Positions 35,066 through 47,600 of a DNA stretch of 64,000 nt are shown piece by piece. Position numbers and translations under genes: made by a program. The notes under the pieces are model-generated. The model made no database searches, was not told the DNA's origin, and saw only the letters and a program-made list of their open reading frames with translations. The stretch is from NCBI GenBank assembly GCA_004802705.1, contig SGPL01000020.1:1-64000 (forward strand), in the 5' to 3' direction. The stretch comes from Bondarzewia mesenterica. Taxonomy: Eukaryota > Basidiomycota > Agaricomycetes > Russulales > Bondarzewiaceae. Positions within the stretch are counted from its first letter, which is position 1, and each line of letters begins with the position of its first letter.

Positions 35066-37095
35066 ATGGCCAAGCCAGTCTCTCTGCCTGCTGAGCCAGG
35101 ACCATCATCCCCTTACTCGCACCGTCATACACACCCTCCAGGTCGCTCTGCTCGGCGCAAGCGTCCCCGCCGTGAACAATCTCTGTCTGCCCGTAGTCCG
35201 TCTTCTGGCGTGCTCACCCTTCTTGCCGCCATCAGTGCATCTTCAGCCACCGCACAAGGTCTCCCTTTAGATGCACAGCATACTGCTCTCCCTTTTCTCT
35301 ATCCATACATCGACAACAAACACTCACAGTCTGAGCCAATCCCTCTTGTCCCTGTCCATCCTGAACTTGGCGTTGGGCGCCCTACTCCGACAGCATCTAG
35401 GAAGCTGGAAAGCCGTTCGTCCGTACCAGATAAATATGTCAAGGGGTCGGACGGCCTGTGGAGAAAGACTTCCGATTGGACTCTGTACGGCTCGACCATC
35501 TGCACCGTGAGCGCCACTACATCTATTTACATGTTGTTTTGTAATTCACACGCGGTTTTAAGCCACCCTGTTCGACCGCTGTTGAAACCGGCGCGCCAGG
35601 TGTCAACGACCAACTCAACCCCACCACAAACCAAACCACCTCGAGTTCACAGTCAACCGCGACCTCCATGATTGATACCTTCGATCTCGACACTCTACCG
35701 ACGGGTTGGAAACCCTCTGGTACAGAGGAACGAGACCTCACAACGGTTATCCTACCGCTCTCCTTGATTCTTGCATGCTTCATCATAGGACTCATAGTTT
35801 CATGTGTCTTCTGGCGCCGAAGAAGAAAACGTCAACTTCCAAAGGATGTCGAAAAGAAGCTGCGAAGGAGGCACCGAATTTATGATAGGGGGTCTGATGA
35901 TGAGGATTCGGAGAGCATACGCCAGGCGAAGGCTTCGCAGAAGAAGTGGGCGAAAGCTGCCAACAGGTGGAGGGCCAACATTCGTCATTCGATGCGTCGG
36001 CGGCGCACCACTCGGACGGTGTCAAGCATATCGACTTTCCATGTCAATGAGTTGCAGAGCGAAGATGCAGAACAAGAGTCGCGAGAGACGTCTGCGTCTA
36101 TCTCTCGATCACCGTCCCGTGCATCCACTTCAACTTCACATTCGTCTCGTAGCATCACTGTCGACTCATCATCCACACCTTCGCAAGTGGCACCCTCACT
36201 CTCCAATTCTGAGCATTTTCAATCAGCCACACCTCCACCAGCCGCCATATCTAATTCTGTTGAATCCCCTTCTCACCCTCCGGCATACCGACCGAGCTCT
36301 TCCGGTCCGCAAATGGATAGGAATATATCCCGACGTCGGCTCTCCGATTCGCCTTCATATCACAGCCCTATTCCCTCGTCCTCCAAGTCACCATTCCCCA
36401 TCTCACTGCCTGATGCAGACGACCTTGATATCGAAGGTGACAGAGACAGTAGTCTTACTCCGCCATCCCGTATTGGTCATGTCGCCACTGACGACAAGGC
36501 CATCCTCGCTCGTATGGTTGCTATGGCCAGTGCACCCCCGCCCGGTGAAGATGCGGAATTTTCTTCCCATGTTACCCCGTCCGTCCCCCCACTAGACGGC
36601 TATGACAGTGATATTCCGCCCGAGGTTTTCTCGTCGCCGTCGCTGCCCCCAATTAGCCCCTCGGACGCACGACCACCGTACAGTCCTTCACGTTCGGGGC
36701 TTCCCCCGTTGCCAACAAAAGGCAAGATGGCTGCACCGCGATACGACGATTACCCGTACACCTTCGAGCAGGATCTGGACATCGCCGGCGTCGAACCCGA
36801 ACCTGGACCTTCTGCACCGCCGTTCGAAGAGTCACCGAGCGCCCCAGCGTTTGTTATAAGCATTGGACCGTCCGCCCCTCCTCTCGATGTTGATGATGTA
36901 GATCCTCCCGGGGCTCTCTTTGGAGCTGCGCCGCCGTTGTGGGAAGATAACGACGAGATGACACATTCGGAGGAGAGTAGCTCGCCTGCTGTTGAATTGG
37001 CGCCGTCCGTGCCACGTAGTGAAGTACCGTCTGACCCATCTGACCCACCCGTGCCCGACGATGGGATGGTTACGACCCCCGCTCGCCCTCCATAG
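35066..37095 (+). CDS. Unknown single-pass membrane protein
   Basis: Not recognised. Exons 35066-35506 and 35563-37095 give 657 residues. Near residue 50 a hydrophobic stretch (SGVLTLLAAISASSATAQ) preceded by RRKRPRREQ may be an internal signal anchor. One clear transmembrane helix lies at about residue 195 (TTVILPLSLILACFIIGLIV), followed at once by the stop-transfer cluster FWRRRRKRQ. That places the N-terminal half outside and the long Ser/Pro/Asp-rich tail in the cytosol. The tail contains repeated PSAPPF/PSAPPL motifs (GPSAPPFEES, GPSAPPLDVD) that could be ubiquitin-ligase or adaptor docking sites, but this is inference. An upstream in-frame extension to 34877 exists; the ATG at 35066 (MAKPVSLPAEPG) is preferred. 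Confidence 0.6.
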
Positions 37096-38092
37096 CCCAC
37101 CGCACTATCTCTTCGCATTGCTTTTGCTTTCTCTGTTTTGTTCTGGTTTCTTAGCTCTGGCGCTATGCTGATTTCACCGTCGGAGGAATAGCAGGTACAA
37201 TTAATACGATTTCGGCATATCGCATCAAGATGTATTTTAGTTCATACGATACGCATTGCTCGAGGACGTCTTCGCTTTGACTTCAATTCTTAGTTGACCC
37301 TGGCCACGGCCTGTTTTCTGGCGTCCTTCTTGTCGTTATCTATATCGTCGAAGCCCTTCTAGGGCCAATATGGTAAGATCGGTAGCATTGCCAAGGTTTT
37401 CAAACTTGAACACTTGCCTTACGGGTCTTCAGCGGACTTCGCGATGACTGGTACATATGCAAATCTGAATGCCTTCATCGTCTTCTAAGAACAAGCTGGT
37501 TTGAGGGACGTCTCATCATGAAGCCAAAAGCATGCACTGTTCTTTGCTTTCTTTCCGAGGCTGCCGCGGACGAGCGTTCGCGTCAGCCGGGCGCGTGAAT
37601 GCTGAGCGCTGAGTGTAATGACATATGTTTCCGCGCGCAGTGGGTCAGTCTCTTTCTCCATCTCCCGTCTATGTACATATTTTTAAGACGATACCTCACT
37701 TTGAGTCTGCCGTAACACGGGATGTCAGACTCCGTTGATGTCCTGCTTTCTCTCGGAGCGAACGGTGAATCCGTGAAAACTCTGCAAACACCGTTCCCAA
37801 CGTGATCTCGTTTCTGCTCGAATTGAGAAAAAAAAGCGCTGCATTCAGTCAGTCGTTGCACCAAATCTCTCCTATGATGGCATTTTTGTACATTTCTAGA
37901 TGTCAACCTATGTCAACCCACTGATTCCGAATTTCCGAGTCGTGCGAGGTGTGCGCATGAATGAAATTTAAAATTTGCCTTTTATTGATCGAGCACGTGG
38001 TAATCGCGTGCACAAATTTCCTGAGCTCACCATCTTGCTCCCGATCCCCGCTGGTATCTTCCAGTGTTCAAAAATCCTCCTAGCTTTTCACA
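37096..38092. other. Intergenic, about 1 kb, upstream of SYO1
   Basis: No supported gene. A CACGTG hexamer (E-box type) at 37993 lies 100 bases before the SYO1 start and is a candidate regulatory site. Confidence 0.45.
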
Positions 38093-40713
38093 ATGGGAAA
38101 GTCACAGAAGAAACGGTCTATGCGCAGACACAACCCGATGCGCGTTCCTGACTCGCATCTACCGAAGGGTCTCGCGTCTGCTTCCTCATCTTCATCCAAG
38201 AATGAAGCAATCCTGCCCATCATCCAGAAAGTGCGACGTTCTGGTTGATAGGCTTGTGATGATATTGACACATCACTTCCGTATGCCTTCATCGGATGGA
38301 ACAGATGGAGAGCGTTGACCCCACAGAACGCAAATGGGCCTGTGTAGCCATCTCCAATCTTATTTACAATGATCCCTCGACACGGAGACTACTCCAGGGA
38401 AAGAACGTCGTTGGTGCATTGATCAATCGTCTCACGGATGCAGAGGAGGAAGTTGTTGTGGAAGCTGCTGGGTCTTTACGGTACGCTGATATTTCTCTTT
38501 ACATCCCTGGCATTCTGTTAATACTTGGTCACACCGCCAGAAATCTATGTATCGACGGAGGCTACGACATCTGCGCCGAAATGTATAATAAAAATATCAT
38601 CGCCCCGCTGCATACGTTTATTCCCAAGGTATTCTCTTCGCCACAACTGATACAATACCAGATTTAAAACTGTCTGCAGATCTCGAACACGCTATCGCAG
38701 TACCTAGAGTCTCCCAAGACTGCCCCGGAGAATGCTCAAAAAGTAGTATATGAATTTGCTGATAACTTGATCACGATCCTTTGGTGTCTATCGTGAGTGC
38801 TCTCGTGTCCGCTCCTGACTCACATTTCTAAGAATCTTCAGCGAGACGTCCAACAAAGCACTCAATGCCGTGAATCAACTGTCCTTAATACCCTTTCTGA
38901 TGTCTTTTTTAGCACATCGCGAAAAGCTGCCGTTAACTACGGTTACATCTGCAGGTCTGTTGCGAACACGGTAATCAAAATCGGATCTCGACTCACTTAA
39001 AATGGTTTCCAGCACAATGTCTCTACGTTCTTACGGATGATAATATTCCGGCCATAGCTGAAGTCCGAGCCGACTCAAACTATACTTCTTGTCTGCTTGA
39101 CATTGCCAGGTCGCAGGGAGTCACTCTGAACGGCAAGGGAAAACGACCAGCATCTGAAGAGCGGGATATTGCGTTCTCCGTGCTTGCATGCGGTATGTCT
39201 CTGATATCATCACGTACGTTTGAAAAACTGAAGAGAGTCGCGTAGGTATCTTGCGCAATATATCTCCGTTACCCCCTCCGTCTGCGGCTGCTCTCGTGGA
39301 TCTCGACAAGGAGGTTCTCCTACCAGTTATGGTTCCTGTCATCTCTTCTGTATCATTGCTAGAGGCGTCAAATTCTGTGCAGGAGCTCATCCACAAACAG
39401 GTATGCTCACTTCTCGATATAATTTCCAATGCATTCGACATTCCATGCAGGCAACAGAACCCCAAGTCGAGAAACACAATATCAAGGGATTGCCACAGTC
39501 AGACCATAAATCGGATATTGAGATGGAACTGCAGCGAATAGAGACCAAATTGAGAACAGTACAGCTCTCCCTTGAAATTCTCACTAACGTTTGTGCGACC
39601 TTACCTGATCCCGACTTGGAAGCTGAGGAGGATAACGAGGAGGAGGAAGTGGAAGGTGGGATTATCCTTCATTCGTCCTATCATATAGTATGCTTAATTA
39701 TAAGTAGGGGACGAAGCACCAGGCCAAGCCGGGGATGAAGAAATGACCGTTGATGACACGGCACCCTCAACCACGAACGATGCACCACTGCAAAGTTCAT
39801 CTCTCTTGCCCTCCCTTCTTCAGCCCCTACTTTCTCTCATCCAGCCCACACCGCTCTCTTTCCCACCCCCTAACGCGCCCTCGCCGCATCCGCCAACGAC
39901 CTCCGTCCTCAGCGCGATCCACACGTCTGCCCTCGAGTGTCTCAATAACGCCTTCTTATCTCTTGCTGCGAACCCGAGTACCTCAATCACGGCGGACGTA
40001 GGTGCAGGTCAACGTGTTTGGGATGAGCTCTGGCGTGCCCTCGGCGCGACGGGAACTGAAGGCGGTTTAGGACAGGAAAAGCGTTCGGAAATATGGGAGA
40101 TCGGTGTTGGTGTGCTGTGGGGAGTTGGTCTTGTTTGGACAGGAAAAATGGTGCGTGACGGGACTCGGAGACCTTTTCTTCTTCTTTGAAGTTGGAAACT
40201 GATGTCTTAGATCGTAGATTCCAAATGAGGAGCAGATTCGGGTATTGATGCAGCTCTGCGATTCTACATCCAGCGAGACAGTGCGCGTTAAATGCATCGG
40301 CACTCTCGAGAGCTTCGCGCAATACCCTGACTCAATTGATGCCAACCGGGTACGAGCGCCTCATCATCGGTTGGGACCTAGAGAGGCTAATGTGAAGTTT
40401 CTAGGTCATATCCGAGTACTTCCTCAGTCTTCTTCCCACTGCGGCAGGACCATCCCGTGCAGGCACCGAATCGCTCCTCCAAGTTCTTTCCGCGTTCATC
40501 GATATTTTCTCGGATGAAGATCGGCCATATGACGTGAACTTCCGGCAAGGTAAATATATCGATAACCTTACCGATGCGGTGGAGGGCGTGCGCAAAGCAG
40601 TGAAGGGGATTGATAGAAAGAAAGAGGGAGGTCGAGAATTGCGCCGGAGGGGCGAGGAGGTTAGGGATAATTTGGTGGCTTTCATCAAGTACCGGAGGCA
40701 GTTAGGATTCTAG
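38093..40713 (+). CDS. SYO1: Syo1/HEATR3-like import adaptor for 5S-RNP ribosomal proteins
   Basis: Eleven exons: 38093-38230, 38305-38480, 38541-38628, 38680-38792, 38842-38954, 39013-39192, 39246-39400, 39451-39655, 39708-40150, 40218-40349 and 40405-40713 (683 residues). Syo1 (symportin) carries uL18 and uL5 together into the nucleus for 5S RNP assembly. The N-terminus MGKSQKKRSMRRHNPMRVPD matches the basic nuclear-signal region of the family. ARM/HEAT helices follow, e.g. RKWACVAISNLIYNDPSTRRLL, EEEVVVEAAGSLRNLCID and LPLTTVTSAAQCLYVLT. An acidic loop (EAEEDNEEEEVEGDE) sits mid-protein as in Syo1. The C-terminus NLVAFIKYRRQLGF closes the solenoid. All phases agree without stops. Confidence 0.88.
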
Positions 40714-41019
40714 GTGTTTTGCCTACCATCGTCACGTACTCACTGTTTCGCGCCCATGGATACTGTTTTGTGTAGGCCAGCTATTGCTCAGAGTCATGCA
40801 CTCAACAAATAATGTTGCCGCGTCGTAACAACCTCTCCATATGAAGTATGCATGGGTCCACTAAGGAAAATTCCAGGTAGAAATGCAATATTCTATGATA
40901 TCTGTAATACCATCTATCGAAATAGTCCGGAGCGATATCAACAATAACCACATTTGCCACAGAACGAGAGAAAGAGATTGTCACCGTCTCCGAGTATCCA
41001 ACTCTCACCTCCCAAATCT
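40714..41019. other. Convergent intergenic region
   Basis: Shared 3' region of SYO1 and ISC1. No gene recognised. Confidence 0.5.
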
Positions 41020-42594
41020 TCACTCTCCGTTCTGCACCGCACTAGTGTCAAACCCAAGCCGGTACAGTTCCAGCTCCTCAATGACATTCATTAGTGCATT
41101 TACCTCCCACCGTCCATAGACAAACCCAATGTAAAGCATCGTGGTGCCCAGCCATGTCACCAGGGCAGCACCAAACGCGAAAAGGGGGGCATACGCCGCA
41201 TGTGGCAACCATGCCGCGCTGATAATAAATGCGAGAAGCAACACGACACAGATAACGAAGACGAGGAGCTCCTGCTGCGACCGCACACGGGAATAGCGGT
41301 AACACGTGGTGAGTGCTTGCAGGATCGCGGTTACTGCTGCGGGAGACAGCTGCGTTGGCAACGCGGAAGGCGCGGGGACGGACAAAACGCTAGGCATACT
41401 AGAAAATGCAGACAGATCTGACGGGAGCGTGAGTTCCTGGGCTTCGGGGTGTTCGATGAGGAGCGTAGCTTCGAGGCCAAAGTGGTCCGAGTAGGAAAAC
41501 GATCGGCCGGGCACGGTCTCGGTGAGCATCACGCGCGTATTCGCGCAGAGGAGGCGAGGGCGGGAGTTTGGTGTCGCAGACGGGGACTGAGGGTCGTGTG
41601 GATCGCGGTAGAGCACGTAGTCGAGGCGTTTGCCTTGCGCGGAGCGGGCATACACGTCGAGAGGTTTACCGGCAGAGTACGAATTGAGAGGTGAGTCGGC
41701 TGTGACGCCGTGTGTCTGGACAGCATAGTAAGGCGAGGGGACGGAGCTGGAGGAAGGGGGGTTAGGGTGCGTGACCGCCCACGCGTCTTCGAGGGCTGCA
41801 TGCTCGCGGATGACGGCCATGGGTAACGTTGTTGGTATACTGTTGAAATCGCCCGCCTGCACTTCCATGATTGAGTAAATGCAGCCGAGAACAAGTCACT
41901 ACTTACTGCTATCACATAGCGACCCAACTCAGCTGACTGTTTCGCGAGCTTAGCGAACTCCCATGCGTTCACTAGTCTATGCGCTCGATGATGCTCTGGC
42001 CCACCTTCGCCGCCTTTTGCAAAGAGCTACGCAGTTGTGGAAAAACTAGGATGTGTACGTTGTAATAAACACTTACATGCGTATTGAATACCTGTACCTG
42101 TCCGAGGACAGGATGCGTGATGAGAACGCTAGTAGCAGCTTTACCCACGAACCAGTCTCCCCCGACAACATCCCTTGGTGAGCCATTCAAAGAATATGGA
42201 TGTACCGTTGCACCAATGATAGGGAAGCGCGTCAATATGGCCAATCCCGCACCCAGTGCACCACTGCAAGCATGAATGATTCAAAACCCGCAGAAGTGAA
42301 TGGAAGCCCCAATACGCTGCGCACCTATAGAAAAACTTCGAGTACGGCAAGATCTTCGCAACACTAGAGCGCACTTTCTCGTAGTCGGAATACACCCAGA
42401 GCTCTTGCAATGCGACTACGTCGTAGTCCGACTGAGCCAGGAAGCTCATTATGGCCGAAATTCGCTCGGATCGGTTCTTGGAGACATACTTGAGACCCCT
42501 GTATGAGTTCCTGTCTCAATAAAATAAACCATACGAGTATAACCAGAGTTTACCAGCAATTGAGAGTGAAGACGCGGAGTTGGGTATCTGACAT
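41020..42594 (-). CDS. ISC1: Inositol phosphosphingolipid phospholipase C (neutral sphingomyelinase)
   Basis: Five exons in transcript order: 42554-42594, 42325-42498, 42077-42263, 41907-42026 and 41020-41856 (452 residues). Isc1 hydrolyses inositol phosphosphingolipids to ceramide at membranes. The Mg-dependent endonuclease/exonuclease/phosphatase fold residues are present: LNCWGLKYVSKNR (Asn), ALQELW (Glu), NGSPRDVVGGDWFVGKAA, NTH, then GDFNSIP, and SDHFG near the end of the catalytic part. LFAKGGEGGPEHHRAHR is also characteristic. Two hydrophobic helices near the C-terminus (LLVFVICVVLLLAFIISAAW and FAFGAALVTWLGTTMLYIG) match the membrane anchors of yeast Isc1. The ATG at 42594 gives MSDTQLRVFTLNCW, the standard family start. 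Confidence 0.93.
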
Positions 42595-42963
42595 GGAGTT
42601 GCAAGTTTGGACAGTACTCGCCGACGGGAGCCTGGAGATTTACAACACGTGATAGACGTGCTTCTTATGCAAGTATTGGATTTGACGGTTCGCCCACGAC
42701 TCGTCACGGTCTTGAGAAAATAACAATGACAGCTAGTCCTTGGAATAGGTACTCTATCAAGTATCGTTATTCTTATCACCTCTATTCAAACGGGTAATGA
42801 TACAGCGAGCAAAAGTATACACATACGGGAACCATTGATAATTCATTCTTACACATATCCTGAATTCTCTGAATGTTGACTGCCTCATTCAAATTCTAGC
42901 CCTTCACTCATCATCCTTCACAGGGCCAGAGTATGTGGTCTTTGGGATTCAAGAAGCGATCCA
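42595..42963. other. Intergenic, no gene recognised
   Basis: Upstream of ISC1 and downstream of the oxidoreductase gene, both on the minus strand. Only short frames. Confidence 0.45.
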
Positions 42964-44442
42964 TCAAGAGATGATCCACCAGATGGTGAGGTAGACACAT
43001 ACGTTCTTGCTATCCAAGCCATCGATGCCTGCAGACGTTCTTGCGCCGGCCACGATTGCAGACCAGTCTAAGACAGGGTATTGAGTGCTGCCGGTACGCG
43101 CTTGTGAGGTATGAAGGGCGCGGGCAGTCAGAAGATGTCGGTGCGCGGCGTCAATGGTCGGCATGGGCGCATTGTGCTCTGTAGTGAGGTGACGAATATG
43201 TCTGGAAAATGTTCGTTAAGGAAAAGTTGTTGGATTACAAGGAATACTAACGATGCATCTTTGATCCCACCATCGATAGAAAACCCCTTTGTACCGTCGA
43301 ATTTGTCGTTAAGCATCTTGTCACCGTAACTGACCATGCTGTGGGCGATGTCAACGACTGGACTTTTTTCTCAGGGTATCAAAAAATCGTACAGAGGTGC
43401 GGGCATCATATCTTTATTTTGCGGGGAAATTCCTGTCATTAACGAGTGCTAGGACTGAAGAAATGGAGGACAACCTTTGACATATTCATAAACGAGCTCT
43501 TGTCCAATACCGGACTTTTCACCCATTGTGAAGGCCTCTGCGAGGACTTCCATACATCCCAGAACTATAGAGTTACCGATCAACTTAAAAGTTGGAGCTG
43601 TATATGTGCGATGCTGTTGAGACGGACGACAGTGAATCATATCAAGGAAGCAGCTTACCCTTTTCAAGGTTTCCGCCAAGGTCGTAGACTTTCCGGGCAA
43701 TGGCAGGTACAAGCAGATAAGCCGCCTCCTTCTTGGAACGGTAATCGCCACTCATGGCGAGAAGGAGCGAAGCGTTCTCCGCCATTTTGGGTGGACCGAA
43801 CACTGGTGCGGTGACAAGGTGACAATGCGGCAAGGAAGAAATAATGTTATCAAGTTCGCCTGAATAATAGCTGTGAGGCGAATGCAACAATAGAACAGCT
43901 GGAAAACTGAACCTGCGAGAGTAGGGTAGATCTATTTGGGCAATCCATCAGAGAAGGAATTCATTGTATTGAAAGGAAATACGAACTGTGCTCGATTCAA
44001 GAAAGATTTTATTCTTCGTTGGTGGAGATTGCTATGACCGAAGTCAACACAGTTCTACAACACGGGTATCGCTGATACACACGTGAAGTGCCTCTGCAAA
44101 TTCCTCATAGATGGATTTGACCACGGCGTCGCTGGCCAAAGATGTGATGATGACATCGCAGTGGGTAGCAATCTCGGCAATATTCTGCGCGATCCGAACC
44201 TTCGACTCGCCGACCTCTCTGACAAGTTTCTCGGATTTGTCGTGACTTCTGTTCCAAACAAGAAGAGAAGAGCTGGGGGGATGGGCGGCATGATACTTGG
44301 CGAGATTACGGGCCATTAAATAACCCATCGAGCCGAGGCCTACCCAACCAATTTGAATCGGATGTGCACCTGGGGTAGCTGGGCGAGAGAAGGGGACATC
44401 GCTGTGGGCGCGGGGAGGGATGGGAATGAATTTATCGGTCAT
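42964..44442 (-). CDS. 6-phosphogluconate/3-hydroxyisobutyrate dehydrogenase-like protein
   Basis: A multi-exon gene starting at 44442 (MTDKFIPIPPRAHSDVP). The Rossmann motif IGWVGLGSMGYLMARNLAKY (G-x-G-x-x-G) binds NAD(P). Next come DVIITSLASDAVV, then EKNKIFLESSTIYP and APVFGPPKMAENASLL, where beta-hydroxyacid dehydrogenases have their substrate-binding DPVSG-like loop. KLIGNSIVLG carries the catalytic-type Lys and Asn. The following exons read DMMPAPLMVSYGDKMLNDKF, then GGIKDASHIRHLTTEHNAPM. Several introns separate these pieces and all join in phase. The substrate is unknown; the Phe/Pro-containing GPP loop differs from classical 3-hydroxyisobutyrate dehydrogenase. The last 10 residues after GIDGLDSKN are uncertain because a GTATGT donor lies there. 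Confidence 0.82.
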
Positions 44443-44626
44443 CGCAAAGAGGACGTCGATGAATGAGTTTCAAGCAGAGACTTGTATGTCCCCCCCATGA
44501 CGCTTGCCGAGTACGGAGCAGTTATTTATTATTTATGGGTCACGTTTCCACGTGGCTATCGCGTGCAGTACCAAGATCGAGCAACGAGCGCTATAACACC
44601 GCTTGTCTCTGGCCTGTATACAGGCC
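44443..44626. promoter_or_regulatory. Short shared divergent promoter (oxidoreductase / Ark kinase)
   Basis: Only 184 bases separate two divergent start codons. The interval includes an AT-rich TTATTTATTATTTAT stretch at about 44521 and a CCACGTGG E-box palindrome at about 44548-44555. Co-regulation of the two genes is possible but not shown. Confidence 0.5.
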
Positions 44627-47600
44627 ATGGCCCACCAACAGGCCTATGTCGCCAACAAGGGCACCTTAGTTCCTGGACAAACCATCTCTGTCAACAAACA
44701 CACCGTCCAGGTTGAGCGATATCTTAGTCAAGGTCTGTCGCTTCTGTCCAAACGTGGTTGAATCCGTTGTTCATTCGTCCCAGGTGGTTTCGCGCATGTC
44801 TATCTCGTCAGGACGCCAACGCCCGTCTACAATACCACATACCATGTTTTGAAACGTATAGCAGTCCCGAATGAGCTGATGCTCTCAGAAGTGAAGAAGG
44901 AGGTGGATGTTATGGTTCGTCTTTCATTCCCATCTACTGTTCCCCTCTCATCTACCAGCTATAGCGTATTTTGAAAGGTCACCCTAACATAGTGCATCTT
45001 ATTGATGCAGCCTGGCACAGGATGCCGAATGGCACATTTGAAGTCTTCATCCTCATGGAGTTTTGTCCTGGTGCGTGTATTTACCAATGTACCACGCGTT
45101 CATGTCTTGACAATACGCAAGGCGGCGGAATCATCGACATGATGAACAGACGTTTACGCGAACGTCTTACAGAAGCAGAAATTTTGCAGATCTTCGTTGA
45201 TGTTTGCGAAGGTGTCGCTGCTATGCACAATCTTCGCCCACCCCTCCTTCACCGCGACCTCAAAGTCGAGAACATCCTCCAGTCATCAGCCACATCATAC
45301 AAGCTTTGTGACTTTGGATCTGCCACCCCAGTGGCGCCTCGTCCACCTTCAAATGCGCAAGAGATCCGCGCCCTGGAGGCAGATCTCAACCGACACACCA
45401 CCCTGCAGTATCGGGCTCCTGAAATGGTTGATCCTTATTTGAGACGTCCAGTTGACGAGAAGTCGGACGTCTGGGCTCTTGGGGTGTTGCTGTACAAGCT
45501 CTGCTACTACACCACCCCATTTGAAGAACATGGGCCTTTGGCGATTCTGAATGTCCAGTACAAGATCCCATCCTACCCAATTTACTCAGCTCAGATGAAC
45601 AACTTGATTGGTTTGTGAAGTTCACCTATCTATCTCAACATCACGTTTACTCTATCGCCTTTATCCAGCTTCCATGTTACGCGAACATGGCTCACAGCGA
45701 CCCTCCGTCTTTGAGATACTCATTGCAGTGCACCGTATGCGTGGAACGAAATCCCGGTTCGTCTACAATTTGCCTCCACGACAACCGCTTTCTCCGCGAC
45801 ACGCCGAAGTCTATCCCCAAACGAATGCTCTCGACGATCTCATATCCTATCGCTCGTCATCGTCGCCTACGCTCGCCTCAGAAGTCCAACCTTCCATTTT
45901 CCCTACCAAGAATGCCGGCGTCCAGGCACGCGAGAGGGTGCTCGAGGCCATCGCTCCCATGCGCCGAGGTCGTCCTGCCCCAATACAGTCTACATCGCCG
46001 CCAGCCAGTCCGGCCAAGGAACAGGAGAAAGAAAATCGGAAGTGGGCAGATGCAGAATTGGACATGGATTTTGGTGTCGAGGAAGAGGCTAGATGGAAGG
46101 CGGTGAAGAATACACGTGGCGCAGTGCGTGGACATCGATCAGGACTTGCAAGTCCTGAGGCGTGGAAGGTGAAGAGTCCTGCGTTGGATGACGCATGGGA
46201 TCTGGGGAAGGACAGAGACAAGGGAAGGGACAGGGACAGGCGGAAGACGTACCAAGCAGGGTTGTCAGGGTTTGGAGACTCGTTCGATGCAATGCTCGGG
46301 TCATCCACATCTGCAGCTGCCGCCGCAGCCTCACTAGTTCCAGAAAAATCTGGTTTGAAACCTGTTTCGATACCTGACCAACTGCCTGCCAGCAACTATA
46401 ACCGGCTTGGTTTGCCCAAATCGAAAGATGCCTTCGACGGGCTTGGTCTTTCTCCATTGGGGAAACCACCCCCACCCACACTCGGTGAAGCACGGAAGGC
46501 CAGGATCGAATACACGTCGAATCTGACTATCCCTTCTCCATCCTCTCGACCATCAAGTGCTCTTTCTCCTGCTCCCGCTCCTTCTCCTTCTCCCCGTCCA
46601 CCTTCTCATGTCCCTTCTCCTCGTCTACCTTCTCATGCCCCTTCTCCCGCTCCTTCTCCTTGGCAGGCGCACAAACTTGCTTCGGAACCGTCGTCAAATC
46701 TATCCGCGGAAGAACGTTTCCCTTCCCTCGAGGATTTGGATCGCACTCTCTTGCCAGGTGCCGCCTTAGCTTCCAACATCCCGTCACAGCCCCCATGCCA
46801 GCTTCCATCCGTGCAGAAGCTCTCGAGGCTCCCGACGTCCTCTACTGTCGCACGAGTTCAGCAGTCACCCCGGAGCAATTTCAGCGGTGGACTCAAGCCA
46901 CCCGGGGCAATCAGCAACACGCTCAACATCGCTCTTGGCGGAAGTGGTTCGGCAGGAAAGTACAGCTACGATGGTGTGCGTTCGGAGCACGTCACAGGCG
47001 CAGCTATGCGCGCATCTCGCGAGGCGCGAAAAGCCGGGCCAGACAAGGGCAGAGAGAACCCGTCGAGACCCAGTCGCACGTCGCCTGTGCGCCCGCAGGT
47101 GGTTCGTACACATCATAGCTCTGTTCCCGTCAAACATTCTTCGATAGATGAAATAACTCCTGCCCCTGCCCCTTCTCCCGCTCTCGCTCCCGACACTTCA
47201 CCCTCTGCCGCACAGATTCTCGGGCGCTCAAGGCCGCGCGATTGGCTCACTGGTAGTGACGACGAGCTCCCCAAACCACCCGGTACACCTGTCTTGCGAG
47301 ACTCGCCGCGCAAACGCGCGTCGGTCATCGAGCGCGATCCGGTGGTGCAGAGTCCACAAGAGGCGGTGGCGGATAAGTACCCGTCACCGAAACGGCAGCC
47401 AAGCCCGCCTTCTCCAAGCCCGCCCTCTCCAAGCCCGCCCTCTCCAAACCCTCCCACGCTGCAGAAGTCTGGTATGGACCGGGTGACGATGGGTACGGAT
47501 GATGACCGCCTACAGCTCAATTCGAAGCGTAAGCCAGTTGATACGCTCATCGCCACGTCCCCTGCAGAGGAGAGTGTGTTTAAGAGCGAGGCGTTGACAG

